64,000 bases of DNA from Georgenia satyanarayanai. Lineage in GTDB: Bacteria > Actinomycetota > Actinomycetes > Actinomycetales > Actinomycetaceae. Under the pieces are notes generated by a model, which was not told the origin of the DNA, did no database searches, and saw only the letters and a program-made list of their open reading frames with translations. This document shows, piece by piece, positions 1 through 11,261 of the stretch (its first letter is position 1; every line of letters starts with the position of its first letter). Location: assembly GCF_023715365.1 (NCBI RefSeq), contig NZ_JAMBNZ010000012.1, positions 46,085 to 110,084 on the forward strand, written 5' to 3'. The translations under genes and the position numbers were made by a program.

Positions 1-2
1 AG

Positions 3-869
3 GCGGCGGCCGGCCTGCGGACGCGGCTGGCGGTCCTTGCCGCCGACGACGACGACGCCGCCTCCCGTCGTCCCGTCGCGTCCCGCCTCCCCGCCGTGCC
101 GGCTCCCGACACCGCGCCGGCTCTCGGCACCGCGCCGGCTCCCGACACCGCGCCGGCTCTCGACACCGTGCCGGCACCCCACGGGCCCGTCACCCCCGCT
201 CCCGTCCCGTCGCGAGCCGGGGCGCGCACCACCGCGGGCGCGGACCACCTGCCGGTCCCCTCGGCCCTGGCCGGCTTCTTCCCGCCCGCCGGGCTGCGCC
301 GGGGCAGCGTCGTCCAGGTGGGCGGCTCCTCCTCCCTGCTCCTCACCCTCCTGGCCGCCGCGCAGGGTGAGGGCTGGGTCGCGCTCGCCGCGCTGCCGGA
401 CATCGGGCTGCAGGCCGCGGCCGACGCCGGGCTGCACCTGGGCCGCAGCCTCCTCGTGCCCAAGCCGGGGCCGGAGGCCGCCTCCGTCGTCGGTGCCCTC
501 GTCGACGGCGTCGACGTCCTGGCTGTCGGGGACTGCCGCGCCCTGAGCGCGCGCGACCGGCGGCTGCTGTCCGCGCGGCTGCGTACCCGCGGGGCGGTCC
601 TGCTGAGCACGGCGCACTGGCCGGGCGCCGACGTCGTGCTCCGGGCGGGGGAGGTCCGCGCCGGTGGGCTCGGGCGCGGCTGGGGCCGGGTGGAGGCGGG
701 GGAGATGACCGTCCACGGCCGCGGCCGCAGCGGCGTCGCCGGCCGGGTGCGGGTGCGCCTCACCTCCACGGGCCTGGACGTCGTGGCCGACGGCGGCCGC
801 GCGGCCACCGGTCCGGCCCCCGAGGTGGTGGCGGCCGGTACCCGCTCACGCCTCCAGGCGGTGTCCTGA
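3..869 (+). CDS. imuA': ImuA' mutasome adaptor, 5' end outside window
   Basis: ImuA' links ImuB and DnaE2 in the damage-induced translesion complex. The frame is open from the window edge, so the true start lies upstream; 288 codons are visible. The recognisable domain starts near nucleotide 250 and runs as a RecA-like but degenerate fold: a GSVVQVGGSSSLLLTLLAAA segment stands where RecA has its P-loop and lacks GKT. Ahead of it is a low-complexity Pro/Ala/Asp/Thr stretch encoded by an 18-bp tandem repeat. The stop TGA overlaps the ATG of imuB, so the two are translationally coupled. Family assignment rests on this architecture and on the adjacent imuB; ImuA' proteins are poorly conserved. 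Confidence 0.75.
   Translation, partial: AAAGLRTRLAVLAADDDDAASRRPVASRLPAVPAPDTAPALGTAPAPDTAPALDTVPAPHGPVTPAPVPSRAGARTTAGADHLPVPSALAGFFPPAGLRRGSVVQVGGSSSLLLTLLAAAQGEGWVALAALPDIGLQAAADAGLHLGRSLLVPKPGPEAASVVGALVDGVDVLAVGDCRALSARDRRLLSARLRTRGAVLLSTAHWPGADVVLRAGEVRAGGLGRGWGRVEAGEMTVHGRGRSGVAGRVRVRLTSTGLDVVADGGRAATGPAPEVVAAGTRSRLQAVS
96..167 (+). repeat. four 18-bp tandem repeats inside imuA'
   Basis: Four successive 18-bp units beginning GTGCCGGCTCCCGACACC or close variants encode (V/A)PA(P/L)(D/G)T. Alternate units are most alike, giving a 36-bp higher period. A partial fifth unit follows. It forms a disordered linker before the folded ImuA' domain and could vary in copy number. Confidence 0.8.
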
Positions 870-2467
870 TGACGGCGCCCACCGCGCACCCGGCACAGGC
901 CGGGATGTCGGCCCTGCGCCGGGCGGTGCTGTGGGTGCCGGACTGGCCGGTGGCCGCCGCCGTCGCCGAGGGCGTCGTCGGCAGCCACGAGCCGGTCGCC
1001 GTCCACGACTCCCGCGGCGTCCTCGTCTGCTCGGCGGCTGCCCGCGCGGAGGGCGTGCGGCAGGGCATGCGGCGGCGCACCGCCCAGGGCCTGTGCCCCG
1101 AGCTCGTCCTGCTGGCCGCGGACGAGAACCGTGACGCCCGCGCCTTCGAGCCGCTCGTCCAGGCGGTCGAGGACGTCGTCGCGGGCGTCGAGGTCGCCCG
1201 TCCCGGGGTGCTCCTCATGGCCGCCCGCGGGCCCGCCCGTCACGCCGGGGGAGAGGAGGCGCTGGCCGAGCTGCTCGTCGGCGCGGTCGCGGAGGACACC
1301 GGCGCAGAGTGTCAGGTCGGGGTGGCCGACGGCTTGCTCGCGGCCCTCCTCGCCTCCCGGGCCGGGATCGTCGTGCCGCCCGGGCAGGCGCCGGCCTTCC
1401 TCGCCCCGCAGGACGTGCGCCGCCTCGAGCTCGCCGCCACCACCCGGGAGCGGCGCGCCGAGCTGGCCGAGCTTACCGACCTCCTGCGCCGGCTCGGGCT
1501 GCGCACCCTCGGGGCGCTCGCGGCCCTGGCCGCCGGTGACGTCGCCGCCCGCTTCGGCACCCTCGGCCTGCTCGCCCACCGCCTCACCCGCGGAGGGGAC
1601 GTCTCCGTGCCGGCGCCCCGCCGCCCGGAGCAGGACGTCACCGTCCGCACCGACCTCGACCCGCCCGCCGCGCGATCCGACGTCGCCGCCTTCGCCGCCC
1701 GCGCCCTGGCCGAGGAGCTCGCCGAGCGGCTGCAGCGCCGGGGCGTCGCGTGCGGGCGCGTCCAGGTCCTCGCCCGCACCGAGGACGGCACCGAGCTGGC
1801 CCGCACCTGGCGCCTGGACGTCGCCCCCAGCCCCGCTGACCTCACCGACCGCGTGCGCTGGCAGCTGGACGGCTGGCTCTCGGGCCGCAGCGCCCGCCCG
1901 CCCAGCGCGCCCCTCGTCCACCTCGAGCTGCTCGCCCAGGAGATCAGCCCCGCCGGCGTCGTGAGCGACGGCCTGTGGGGCCGCCGCGGGCGCGGGGAGG
2001 TGCAGGCCGAGCGGGCGGCGCTGCGCGTCCAGGGCCTGCTCGGCGCCGAGGGCGTGCTCGTCCCCGTCCTCCAGGGCGGGCGCGACCCGCGCACCCGGGT
2101 GCGGCTGGTCGCCTGGGGCGACGACCCCGTCCCCGTGCTGCGCCCCGACGCCCCCTGGCCCGGCCGCCTGCCCGACCCCGCCCCGGCCACCCTCCTGGAC
2201 GAGCGGCGCGCCGTCGTCGTCCTCGACGCCGCCGGCGCCCCGGTGACGGTGGACGGGCGGGTGCGGCTCAGCGGCGAGCCCGCGCGGGTGGGCGACGACG
2301 ACGGCAGCCGGGAGGTCGTCGGCTGGGCCGGCCCGTGGCCGATGTGGGAGCGCTGGTGGGGCAAGGGTCGGCGGCGGGCGTGGCTGCAGGTGGCCCTGTC
2401 CGACGGCGTCGCCCAGCTCCTTGCGCTCGAGTCGGGGACGTGGTGGCTGGAGGGGGTGTACGACTGA
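869..2467 (+). CDS. imuB: ImuB, catalytically inactive Y-family polymerase
   Basis: 532 aa. ImuB is the hub of the mutasome: it resembles a Y-family DNA polymerase but cannot polymerise, and recruits DnaE2 to the beta clamp. The N-terminus reads VLWVPDWPVAA, with the PDWP form typical of ImuB in place of the metal-binding Asp-x-Phe/Tyr motif of active enzymes. The second acidic motif (SxDE in active enzymes) is replaced by RPGVLLMAARGP near residues 110-122. A thumb/little-finger region follows (HhH near 210-235). The start overlaps the imuA' stop. The gene ends 3 nt before the convergent methyltransferase. It is presumably SOS-induced from a promoter upstream of imuA', outside the window. 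Confidence 0.9.
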   Translation: MTAPTAHPAQAGMSALRRAVLWVPDWPVAAAVAEGVVGSHEPVAVHDSRGVLVCSAAARAEGVRQGMRRRTAQGLCPELVLLAADENRDARAFEPLVQAVEDVVAGVEVARPGVLLMAARGPARHAGGEEALAELLVGAVAEDTGAECQVGVADGLLAALLASRAGIVVPPGQAPAFLAPQDVRRLELAATTRERRAELAELTDLLRRLGLRTLGALAALAAGDVAARFGTLGLLAHRLTRGGDVSVPAPRRPEQDVTVRTDLDPPAARSDVAAFAARALAEELAERLQRRGVACGRVQVLARTEDGTELARTWRLDVAPSPADLTDRVRWQLDGWLSGRSARPPSAPLVHLELLAQEISPAGVVSDGLWGRRGRGEVQAERAALRVQGLLGAEGVLVPVLQGGRDPRTRVRLVAWGDDPVPVLRPDAPWPGRLPDPAPATLLDERRAVVVLDAAGAPVTVDGRVRLSGEPARVGDDDGSREVVGWAGPWPMWERWWGKGRRRAWLQVALSDGVAQLLALESGTWWLEGVYD

Positions 2468-2470
2468 CCG

Positions 2471-3049
2471 TCAGGGCTGGCGCAGGGGCACGAAGCGGTA
2501 GGTGCCGAGGGTGCGGGTGGTGAGCTCGCCGCCGGTGAGGTCCGCGACGACGAGCCTGCCGCCCACGGGGGCGACCATGCGGCCGCCGTCGGTGAGCTGG
2601 TCGACCAGGGCGTGGGGAAGCCCGCGCGACTCGGCGGAGACGAGGATGCGCTCGAAGGGGGCGCGGAGCGGCAAACCGAGGGCCCCGGGGACCGCCGGCT
2701 CGATCACCGCGGTGACACCGACCGCGGCGAGGTTGGCCCGCCCGGTAGCGACGAGCGCCGGCTCGAGCTCGACACCGACCACCTCGCCACCCGGCGCCAC
2801 GAGCTCGGCGAGGATCGCCGTCGTCCATCCCGAGCCCGAGCCGACGTCCAGCACCCGCTGCCCCGGACGCGCGTCGAGCAGGGTGAGCATCCGGGCCACC
2901 GTGCTGGGCTGGGAGCAGGTGGCGTGGTGGCCGATGGGCAGGGGCTGGTCCGCATCCGCGAAGCGGTGCTGCTCGGGCGGGAGGAACGCGCGACGGTCCA
3001 GGCCCGACATGGCGCGCTGGACGCGTTGCGCGGCGTCGGCGTCACGCAT
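2471..3049 (-). CDS. protein-L-isoaspartate O-methyltransferase family protein
   Basis: 192 aa. SAM-dependent methyltransferase of the PCMT type, which repairs isoaspartyl residues in aged proteins. Seen: LPIGHHATCSQPSTVARML (the family's substrate-loop motif, normally G..IS.P) at about 37-55, then the SAM-binding VLDVGSGSGWTTAIL at about 66-80, and the acidic VVGVELEP motif. AGGA lies 7 nt before the ATG. It starts 45 nt after the LTA-synthase-like gene on the same strand, so the two may be co-transcribed. Both genes lie opposite to and between imuB and dnaE2. Confidence 0.82.
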   Translation of the reverse strand: MRDADAAQRVQRAMSGLDRRAFLPPEQHRFADADQPLPIGHHATCSQPSTVARMLTLLDARPGQRVLDVGSGSGWTTAILAELVAPGGEVVGVELEPALVATGRANLAAVGVTAVIEPAVPGALGLPLRAPFERILVSAESRGLPHALVDQLTDGGRMVAPVGGRLVVADLTGGELTTRTLGTYRFVPLRQP

Positions 3050-3094
3050 CTGTCCATCCTCGCGCCGCGCGCGACCGCCGTCGAGCCGGGCGGG

Positions 3095-5005
3095 TCAGGG
3101 CACGGCGAGCAGGGCGTCCGCGGCGTACCGCTCGCCCACCGCCAGGTCGTACTGCACCAGCCGGTAGTCCTCGAGGAGCTGCCGCGCGCGGGGCGAGAGC
3201 TCGTCCGCGCTGACCGGCCGGCCCCGCCCGTCGAGCAGCGCTCCGCGCTGGTGCACGGCGACCTCCTGCGAGAGCTCGGTGAGCAGGGCGGCGTACGGGG
3301 ACACCGGGGCGTCCGCTGCCGCGAGCAGCTGCGGCAGGAGGAGGTTGGGGGTGAGCACCGGCGGGGGCTCGGCGTCGGCGGTGGCGAAGTTCGCCCAGAC
3401 GAACCACGGCGTCTCCCGCAGCCGCTGCTCCTCGTTTGCCGCGCGTACGCCGTCGGGCAGGGTCGCGGACAGGTGGTCGCCGTAGAAGAGGACGACAGTG
3501 CGCTCCTCGAAGCTTTCGAGCTCGGCGACGAGGGCGGCCAGTGCCTCGTCGCTGTGCCGCAGCCCGCGCAGGTAGTGGCCCATCTCCTCGGCCTCCTCCT
3601 GCCCGAAGGGTCCGCTCACGTCGATGGGGTCGGGGTAGCTGCCGACGTGCGGGGTGTGGTTCTGCATGGTCACCACGTTGACGAGGAGCGGGTCGGACGC
3701 CCCACGCAGCTCGTCGAGCACCTCGCGGTAGGTGGCGGCGTCGGAGATGTAGGGGCTGTTCTCGATCGTCTCCCGGTGGGCCATGTCCTCGCGGAAGGTC
3801 GCCCGGTCGAAGCCGAGGTTCGGGTAGACGACGTCCCGCCGGTAGAAGCTCGCCGCGTAGGGGTGGATCGCGAGGGTGCCGTGCGTCTCGCCCAGCGTGC
3901 TGGCGATCGAGGGGAACTGCGGGTGGTGGGGAACCAGCTGCGGGAACGGGGAGTTGAGCTGCGGCTGGAAGTTCGTCACGGCCATGCCGGTGAGCACCTC
4001 GAACTCCACGGTCGCGGTGCCTCCGCCGATGCCCCGGGCGAGCATCCTGCCCGAGGGGTTCTCCTCCATGAGCGAGCGCGTGAACGGGATCGGGTCCTCG
4101 GCCACCTCGACGCCTTCCAGCCACGTCGGGTCGGAGAAGGTCTCACTGAGGACGATGACGACGTTGGTGTCCTCCAGTGCGCCGGCCTGGCGGGTGGCGT
4201 TGGTCTCCGCAGCCACCCGCTCGTAGGTGGCGACGAGCGCTGCCATCCGCTCCTCGCCGTAGTCCTCCGGGCGTTCCATCGCGGGCCCGGGCACGTTGTA
4301 CAGAGCGCCGGCCACGAACCCGTTCTGCGCGTAGTTCTGGACCTGGTTCCACGGCGCCCACGTCACCGGCACGTCCTCGTAGGCCTGGCGGAGCGGGTTG
4401 TCCGGGTTGTTGAAGCCGGAGATGACGACGACGCCGGCGATGCCGGCCACGCCGAGCACGAGGCGCGAGCCCCACCGGAACCACCGGCCCTCGCCCCGGC
4501 GCCTGCCGCGGCGCCGCCAGGCCACGACCGCGACGGCGGCCAGGCCCACGAGCACGAGGAGGACCGCGCCGAGGGCGAGGGTCGGGCTGATGCCTGCCGA
4601 CTCGAGAAGCATGCGCGCACTGCGGAGGTACTCGATGTCCGAGGGGAACAGCGGCTCGCTGCGGTGGACCATCTTCTGGTAGTCCGCGACGGCGATGAGT
4701 GCGCCTGCCGCGACGGTGAGGATCGCCGTCGCCCACATCGACCCGGTGACCGCGAGGAGGAGAGCGACGAAGGGCCAGACCGTGAGGGCCCCGAGCACGT
4801 GCACCCGGGGCGGGAGTGCCGCCCACCGCTCCTCCGGGGTCACCGGGTGGCTGGTCTGCGCGTGGACCAGCTCGATCCCGCGGGCGACGGCGACGGCGAG
4901 CACCGCGGTCACCACGAGCGGCAGCACGACGAAGCGCAGGACGTGCCGCAGTGTCCGCGGCGCCGTGCGGGCGAGGGTGTGTCGTCCGGATGAGGTGCTC
5001 GTCAT
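3095..5005 (-). CDS. LTA synthase-like membrane sulfatase/phosphotransferase
   Basis: 636 aa. Five N-terminal membrane segments (about 22-45, 70-90, 92-110, 143-162, 180-196) precede an extracellular alkaline-phosphatase/sulfatase domain. Catalytic signatures of the LtaS/OpgB group are visible: LSETFSDPT (metal ligand E288), GGGTATVEFEVLTG with candidate nucleophile T330, and FYGDHL (507-512). It probably transfers a phosphoglycerol-type head group onto a cell-surface glycan or lipid; the actual substrate is not readable. The start is supported by AAAGGA 7 nt upstream of the ATG. It diverges from dnaE2 across a 92-bp gap. Confidence 0.85.
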   Translation of the reverse strand: MTSTSSGRHTLARTAPRTLRHVLRFVVLPLVVTAVLAVAVARGIELVHAQTSHPVTPEERWAALPPRVHVLGALTVWPFVALLLAVTGSMWATAILTVAAGALIAVADYQKMVHRSEPLFPSDIEYLRSARMLLESAGISPTLALGAVLLVLVGLAAVAVVAWRRRGRRRGEGRWFRWGSRLVLGVAGIAGVVVISGFNNPDNPLRQAYEDVPVTWAPWNQVQNYAQNGFVAGALYNVPGPAMERPEDYGEERMAALVATYERVAAETNATRQAGALEDTNVVIVLSETFSDPTWLEGVEVAEDPIPFTRSLMEENPSGRMLARGIGGGTATVEFEVLTGMAVTNFQPQLNSPFPQLVPHHPQFPSIASTLGETHGTLAIHPYAASFYRRDVVYPNLGFDRATFREDMAHRETIENSPYISDAATYREVLDELRGASDPLLVNVVTMQNHTPHVGSYPDPIDVSGPFGQEEAEEMGHYLRGLRHSDEALAALVAELESFEERTVVLFYGDHLSATLPDGVRAANEEQRLRETPWFVWANFATADAEPPPVLTPNLLLPQLLAAADAPVSPYAALLTELSQEVAVHQRGALLDGRGRPVSADELSPRARQLLEDYRLVQYDLAVGERYAADALLAVP

Positions 5006-5097
5006 CGTTCCTTTGATCGGCCGTGCAGAGGCCTACGTTAACCGTCCGTTCACCCGCGCCGGGTACGGCGTGCCGCTGCAGGCGTACACTCGAACAC

Positions 5098-8409
<3,312 letters not shown>

Positions 8410-8410
8410 G

Positions 8411-9790
8411 TCAGCCCCGCACGGCGCCGACGCTCGGCCGGCCCTCGGCGGCCTCGTCGGTGCCGCGCTCGTTGTGCCGCTGACGACGGCGCTGGACGTC
8501 CTCGGCGATGCCGCGAGGGTCGGGCAGGTCGCCCTCGACGGGCGGGTCGGGTTCGTGCAGCGCGGAGTAGACCGCCCAGAGGACGGCCAGGACGGGGATG
8601 GCGATGATGGCGCCCAGCAGGCCGGCGAGGAAGGTGCCCGCCGTGACGCCGAGGGCGACGACGACCGGGTGGAGCGAGACCTGCCGGCCCATGACGAGCG
8701 GCTGGAGCAGGTGTCCTTCGATCTGCCCGATGAGTGCGATGCCGATCGTCACGATGAGGGCGTCGACGATGCCGCCGGCGGCCAGCGCGACGACGGCCGC
8801 GATGACCATCGCGGCCGGGGCCCCGATGAGCGGGATGAAGGCGCCGATGAAGACGAGCACCGCGAGCGGGGCGGCGAGCGGCACCCCGACGATGGCGAGG
8901 AGGATGAAGGCGAGGACGCCGTCGGCGAAGGCGATGATGACCGTGCCGCGCGCGTAGCCGGCGAAGGTGTACCAGCCCGAGCTCGCGGCCCGGTGGACGC
9001 TCTCCCTGGACCGGGCCGGCAGCTGGTTGATGAACCAGCGCCACATGTCCCCGCCGCGCAGGAGGAAGAACACCGTGGCAAAGATGCTCAGCGCGAGGAC
9101 GGTGAAGATCAGGGCGACGGCGCCGGCGTTGCTCAGCACCTGGCCGGCGAGAGTGCCGGCGTTCTGCGACACGTAGTTCTGGGCCTCCGCGACGAGACCG
9201 TTGATCCAGTCGTAGATCTCGGCCTGGGTGAAGTGGATCGGCAGCGGCCCGGTCTCGAGGAAATCAAAGATGTCGTCGATGCCCTGGCTGAACTGGTCGG
9301 CGAGGTCCTCCCACTGCCCGGCCACCGAGGTGATGACGTAGGTGAAGATGCCGGCGACGACGGCGAGCGAGCCGAGCATGGCGACGGCGGTGGCCAGGGC
9401 GCGTGGCATCACCCGCGCGAGGGCGCTCACCACCGGGTAGAGCACGGAGGTGATGACGAGCGCCACGAAGACGGCGATGAACACCGCCTGGATCCGCGTG
9501 GTCGCGAAGACCGCCATCGCCACGACGATGACGATCCCGACGAACAACCAGGCCATGAGGCCGTAGCGGCGCAGCCACCGGGGGACGTCGAAGGGATCGC
9601 GCTCGGCGTGCATCGCCCGTTCCGGCATGCGCCGCACCGACACCCGTGACACCGACGACGACGCGCGAGGCATCCGGGCGGCACGTGCCGGGCTCCGGTC
9701 CGCCGGTGAGGACGACGACGGCGTGGCGCCGTGGGCGGGCGGGCCGCCCGGCTCCGGTCGGCGGGTGCGAACCTTGCCGAAAAGCCTCAT
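8411..9790 (-). CDS. AI-2E family transporter
   Basis: 459 aa. Membrane protein of the AI-2E/PerM family, whose members export small molecules, peptides or ions; the substrate cannot be read. The first 70 residues are charged and disordered (RTRRPEPGGPP onward). Then come paired helices LMAWLFVGIVIVVAMAVF and AVFIAVFVALVITSVLY, a soluble segment containing WEDLADQFSQGIDDIFDFL, and the typical C-terminal block with FIGAFIPLIGAPAAM and LQPLVMGRQVSLHPVVV. GAGGAGG lies 7 nt before the ATG. The extreme C-terminus (about 50 aa) is charged and cytoplasmic. Confidence 0.87.
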   Translation of the reverse strand: MRLFGKVRTRRPEPGGPPAHGATPSSSSPADRSPARAARMPRASSSVSRVSVRRMPERAMHAERDPFDVPRWLRRYGLMAWLFVGIVIVVAMAVFATTRIQAVFIAVFVALVITSVLYPVVSALARVMPRALATAVAMLGSLAVVAGIFTYVITSVAGQWEDLADQFSQGIDDIFDFLETGPLPIHFTQAEIYDWINGLVAEAQNYVSQNAGTLAGQVLSNAGAVALIFTVLALSIFATVFFLLRGGDMWRWFINQLPARSRESVHRAASSGWYTFAGYARGTVIIAFADGVLAFILLAIVGVPLAAPLAVLVFIGAFIPLIGAPAAMVIAAVVALAAGGIVDALIVTIGIALIGQIEGHLLQPLVMGRQVSLHPVVVALGVTAGTFLAGLLGAIIAIPVLAVLWAVYSALHEPDPPVEGDLPDPRGIAEDVQRRRQRHNERGTDEAAEGRPSVGAVRG

Positions 9791-9933
9791 CGGGCGGCCT
9801 CCTCGTGTGCTGGACGTGCCCAGTGTGGCTCACCGCGCGCCCCACAGCCCGACGACACGGCCGACCCCGCACGGGCATGCCGGGACGGCCGGCGGTGGCG
9901 CTCGCCACACTCCGCCCGGAACGACCGCTGGAG

Positions 9934-9964
9934 TTCGAGACGGCCCTCGCGGCCGTGCTATCTT
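9934..9964 (+). promoter_or_regulatory. probable promoter of the tRNA-Leu gene
   Basis: A -10-like TATCTT at 9959-9964 lies 43 nt upstream of the tRNA, in a locally AT-richer patch. A weak -35-like TTCGAG sits at 9934-9939 with a 19-nt spacer. The rest of the 217-nt gap behind the AI-2E gene shows no ORF of note. Confidence 0.4.
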
Positions 9965-10007
9965 TTGGGACGTCGCCAGGGGCCCAGGCTGCTGGAGGAC
10001 ACCACTC

Positions 10008-10093
10008 GTCCGGGTGGCGGAATAGGTAGACGCGCTAGCTTGAGGTGCTAGTGCCCGTATTAGGGCGTGGGGGTTCAAGTCCCCCCTCGGACA
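10008..10093 (+). tRNA. tRNA-Leu, anticodon GAG
   Basis: 86 nt. Acceptor arms GTCCGGG and CTCGGAC pair (one G-T). The anticodon stem CTAGC/GCTAG closes the loop TTGAGGT, giving anticodon GAG, which reads CUC/CUU leucine codons. A long class II variable arm (GCCC/GGGC) is present, and the T arm is GGGGG-TTCAAGT-CCCCC. Discriminator base A at 10093 is as expected for tRNA-Leu. The 3' CCA is not encoded (CAG follows). Confidence 0.97.
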
Positions 10094-10100
10094 CAGGCAC

Positions 10101-10134
10101 GGCCCGCAGGATCTCAGATCCCGCGGGCCTTTCT
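10101..10134 (+). terminator. intrinsic terminator after tRNA-Leu
   Basis: GGCCCGC-a-GGATC-tca-GATCC-c-GCGGGCC forms a 12-bp stem with one mismatch and a 3-nt loop, followed by TTTCT. It lies 8 nt after the tRNA, so it probably ends that transcript. Confidence 0.85.
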
Positions 10135-10223
10135 GCATGCTGCGTGTGCACCTGAGATTTCGGCGGCGGATCGGGACGTGCGCCACAACGGGCCTCAGGG
10201 GTCCGGGCGCGCCGGAGGACCGC

Positions 10224-11072
10224 TCAGGTCAGGTCGTCGTGCTCGCCGCTGACCCACTCGATGTACCGCTGCGCCGAGCGCTCGACGACCTCACCGGCGC
10301 CCTCGGGGACGACTCCGCGGAAGTTGTTGTAGAGCCGCTCGAACTCGAGCCGCTCCACCTGGTCGGCGATCCGCCGGACCACGGCGGCGGACAGCGGGAT
10401 GCGGTTCGGATAGCTGCGCAGGAAGCTGACGGTCCGCCCCTCGGGGCCGGGGAAGATGCCGTCGCCCGCCAGCAGGACGCCCTGCCCGTCGACACCCGTG
10501 ACGAGGGCGACCGTGCTGCCGGGGAAGTGGCCGCCGATCTGCTCCAGGTGCACGTCCGGCACGATCTCGTGCGCCTCGTCCCACAGCCGCACCGCCGGCG
10601 CGCGAAGGGGGAGGAAGGAGGCGTCGGCGCGGGCGACGAGGATCGGCGCGTCGGCGAAAACGCGGCTGTAGAGCGACTGCACGCCGTACATGTGCGGATG
10701 GCTCGCGACGATGGCCGCTAGTCGGCCGCGGGACGCGATGGCGTCCACGGCATCGTCGTCGATGAGGCCGGGGACGTCGAACAGCACGTTGCCGTGGTCG
10801 GTGACGACGAGCTTGCCGATCTGGCCGATGCCCACGGACGGCTCCGTCCCGATCCCGAGCAGCCCCGGCTCGAGCTCCTCGACGACGGTGCGGTGCCCGG
10901 CCTCGAGGAGCCGGCCCACCGTGGTCCATGCCTGGCCGCTGCGCGGAACCCACTGCCGCTCGTCGGCGCAGATGACGCACACGTCCGGCAGCGGCTCCCG
11001 TCCGTACTCGACCGCGCAGGTGGCACAGACGACGTGGTCTGCGGTCCGGAGAAGGGCGGTGGACTCACTCAT
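10224..11072 (-). CDS. MBL-fold metallo-hydrolase with N-terminal zinc ribbon
   Basis: 282 aa. The N-terminus has a CxxC-x(n)-CxxC ribbon (CATC at about 16-19, CVIC at about 32-35). A metallo-beta-lactamase-type fold follows. The usual HxHxDH motif is altered to SHPHMYG (about 127-133); other ligand positions are GGHFPGS and AGDGIFP. The substrate is unknown. The altered motif means the second metal site may differ from that of classical hydrolases. GAGGAT precedes the ATG by 5 nt. The gene stands alone between tRNA-Leu and a 189-nt gap without ORFs of note. Confidence 0.72.
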   Translation of the reverse strand: MSESTALLRTADHVVCATCAVEYGREPLPDVCVICADERQWVPRSGQAWTTVGRLLEAGHRTVVEELEPGLLGIGTEPSVGIGQIGKLVVTDHGNVLFDVPGLIDDDAVDAIASRGRLAAIVASHPHMYGVQSLYSRVFADAPILVARADASFLPLRAPAVRLWDEAHEIVPDVHLEQIGGHFPGSTVALVTGVDGQGVLLAGDGIFPGPEGRTVSFLRSYPNRIPLSAAVVRRIADQVERLEFERLYNNFRGVVPEGAGEVVERSAQRYIEWVSGEHDDLT

Positions 11073-11261
11073 GTCGATCCTCGACTCCTCGATCGTGCCC
11101 GTCGTGGGGATGGGGTCAGCCCGAGGCTAGTCCCCGGCCGACCGGCGCGGGCCGGTCCTGGACCCAGGGGACAACGACGGCGTGCGGGAGGCGGTCGATA
11201 TCCCCCACACGTTCCCCGGACTACCAGGAGGCCTACCTCTCGGCGAGCTGGCCGCGAGGCC

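Noticed and set aside
2612..4993. Long open frame of about 790 codons antisense to the LTA-synthase-like gene
   Set aside because: Shadow of a high-GC coding gene; the composition is Arg/Gly/His/Asp-rich with no domain, while the minus strand gives clear catalytic motifs.
10008..10093. tRNA-Leu as an integration site for an island
   Set aside because: No integrase nearby, no repeat of the tRNA 3' end was noticed in the window, and flanking genes look like core genes.
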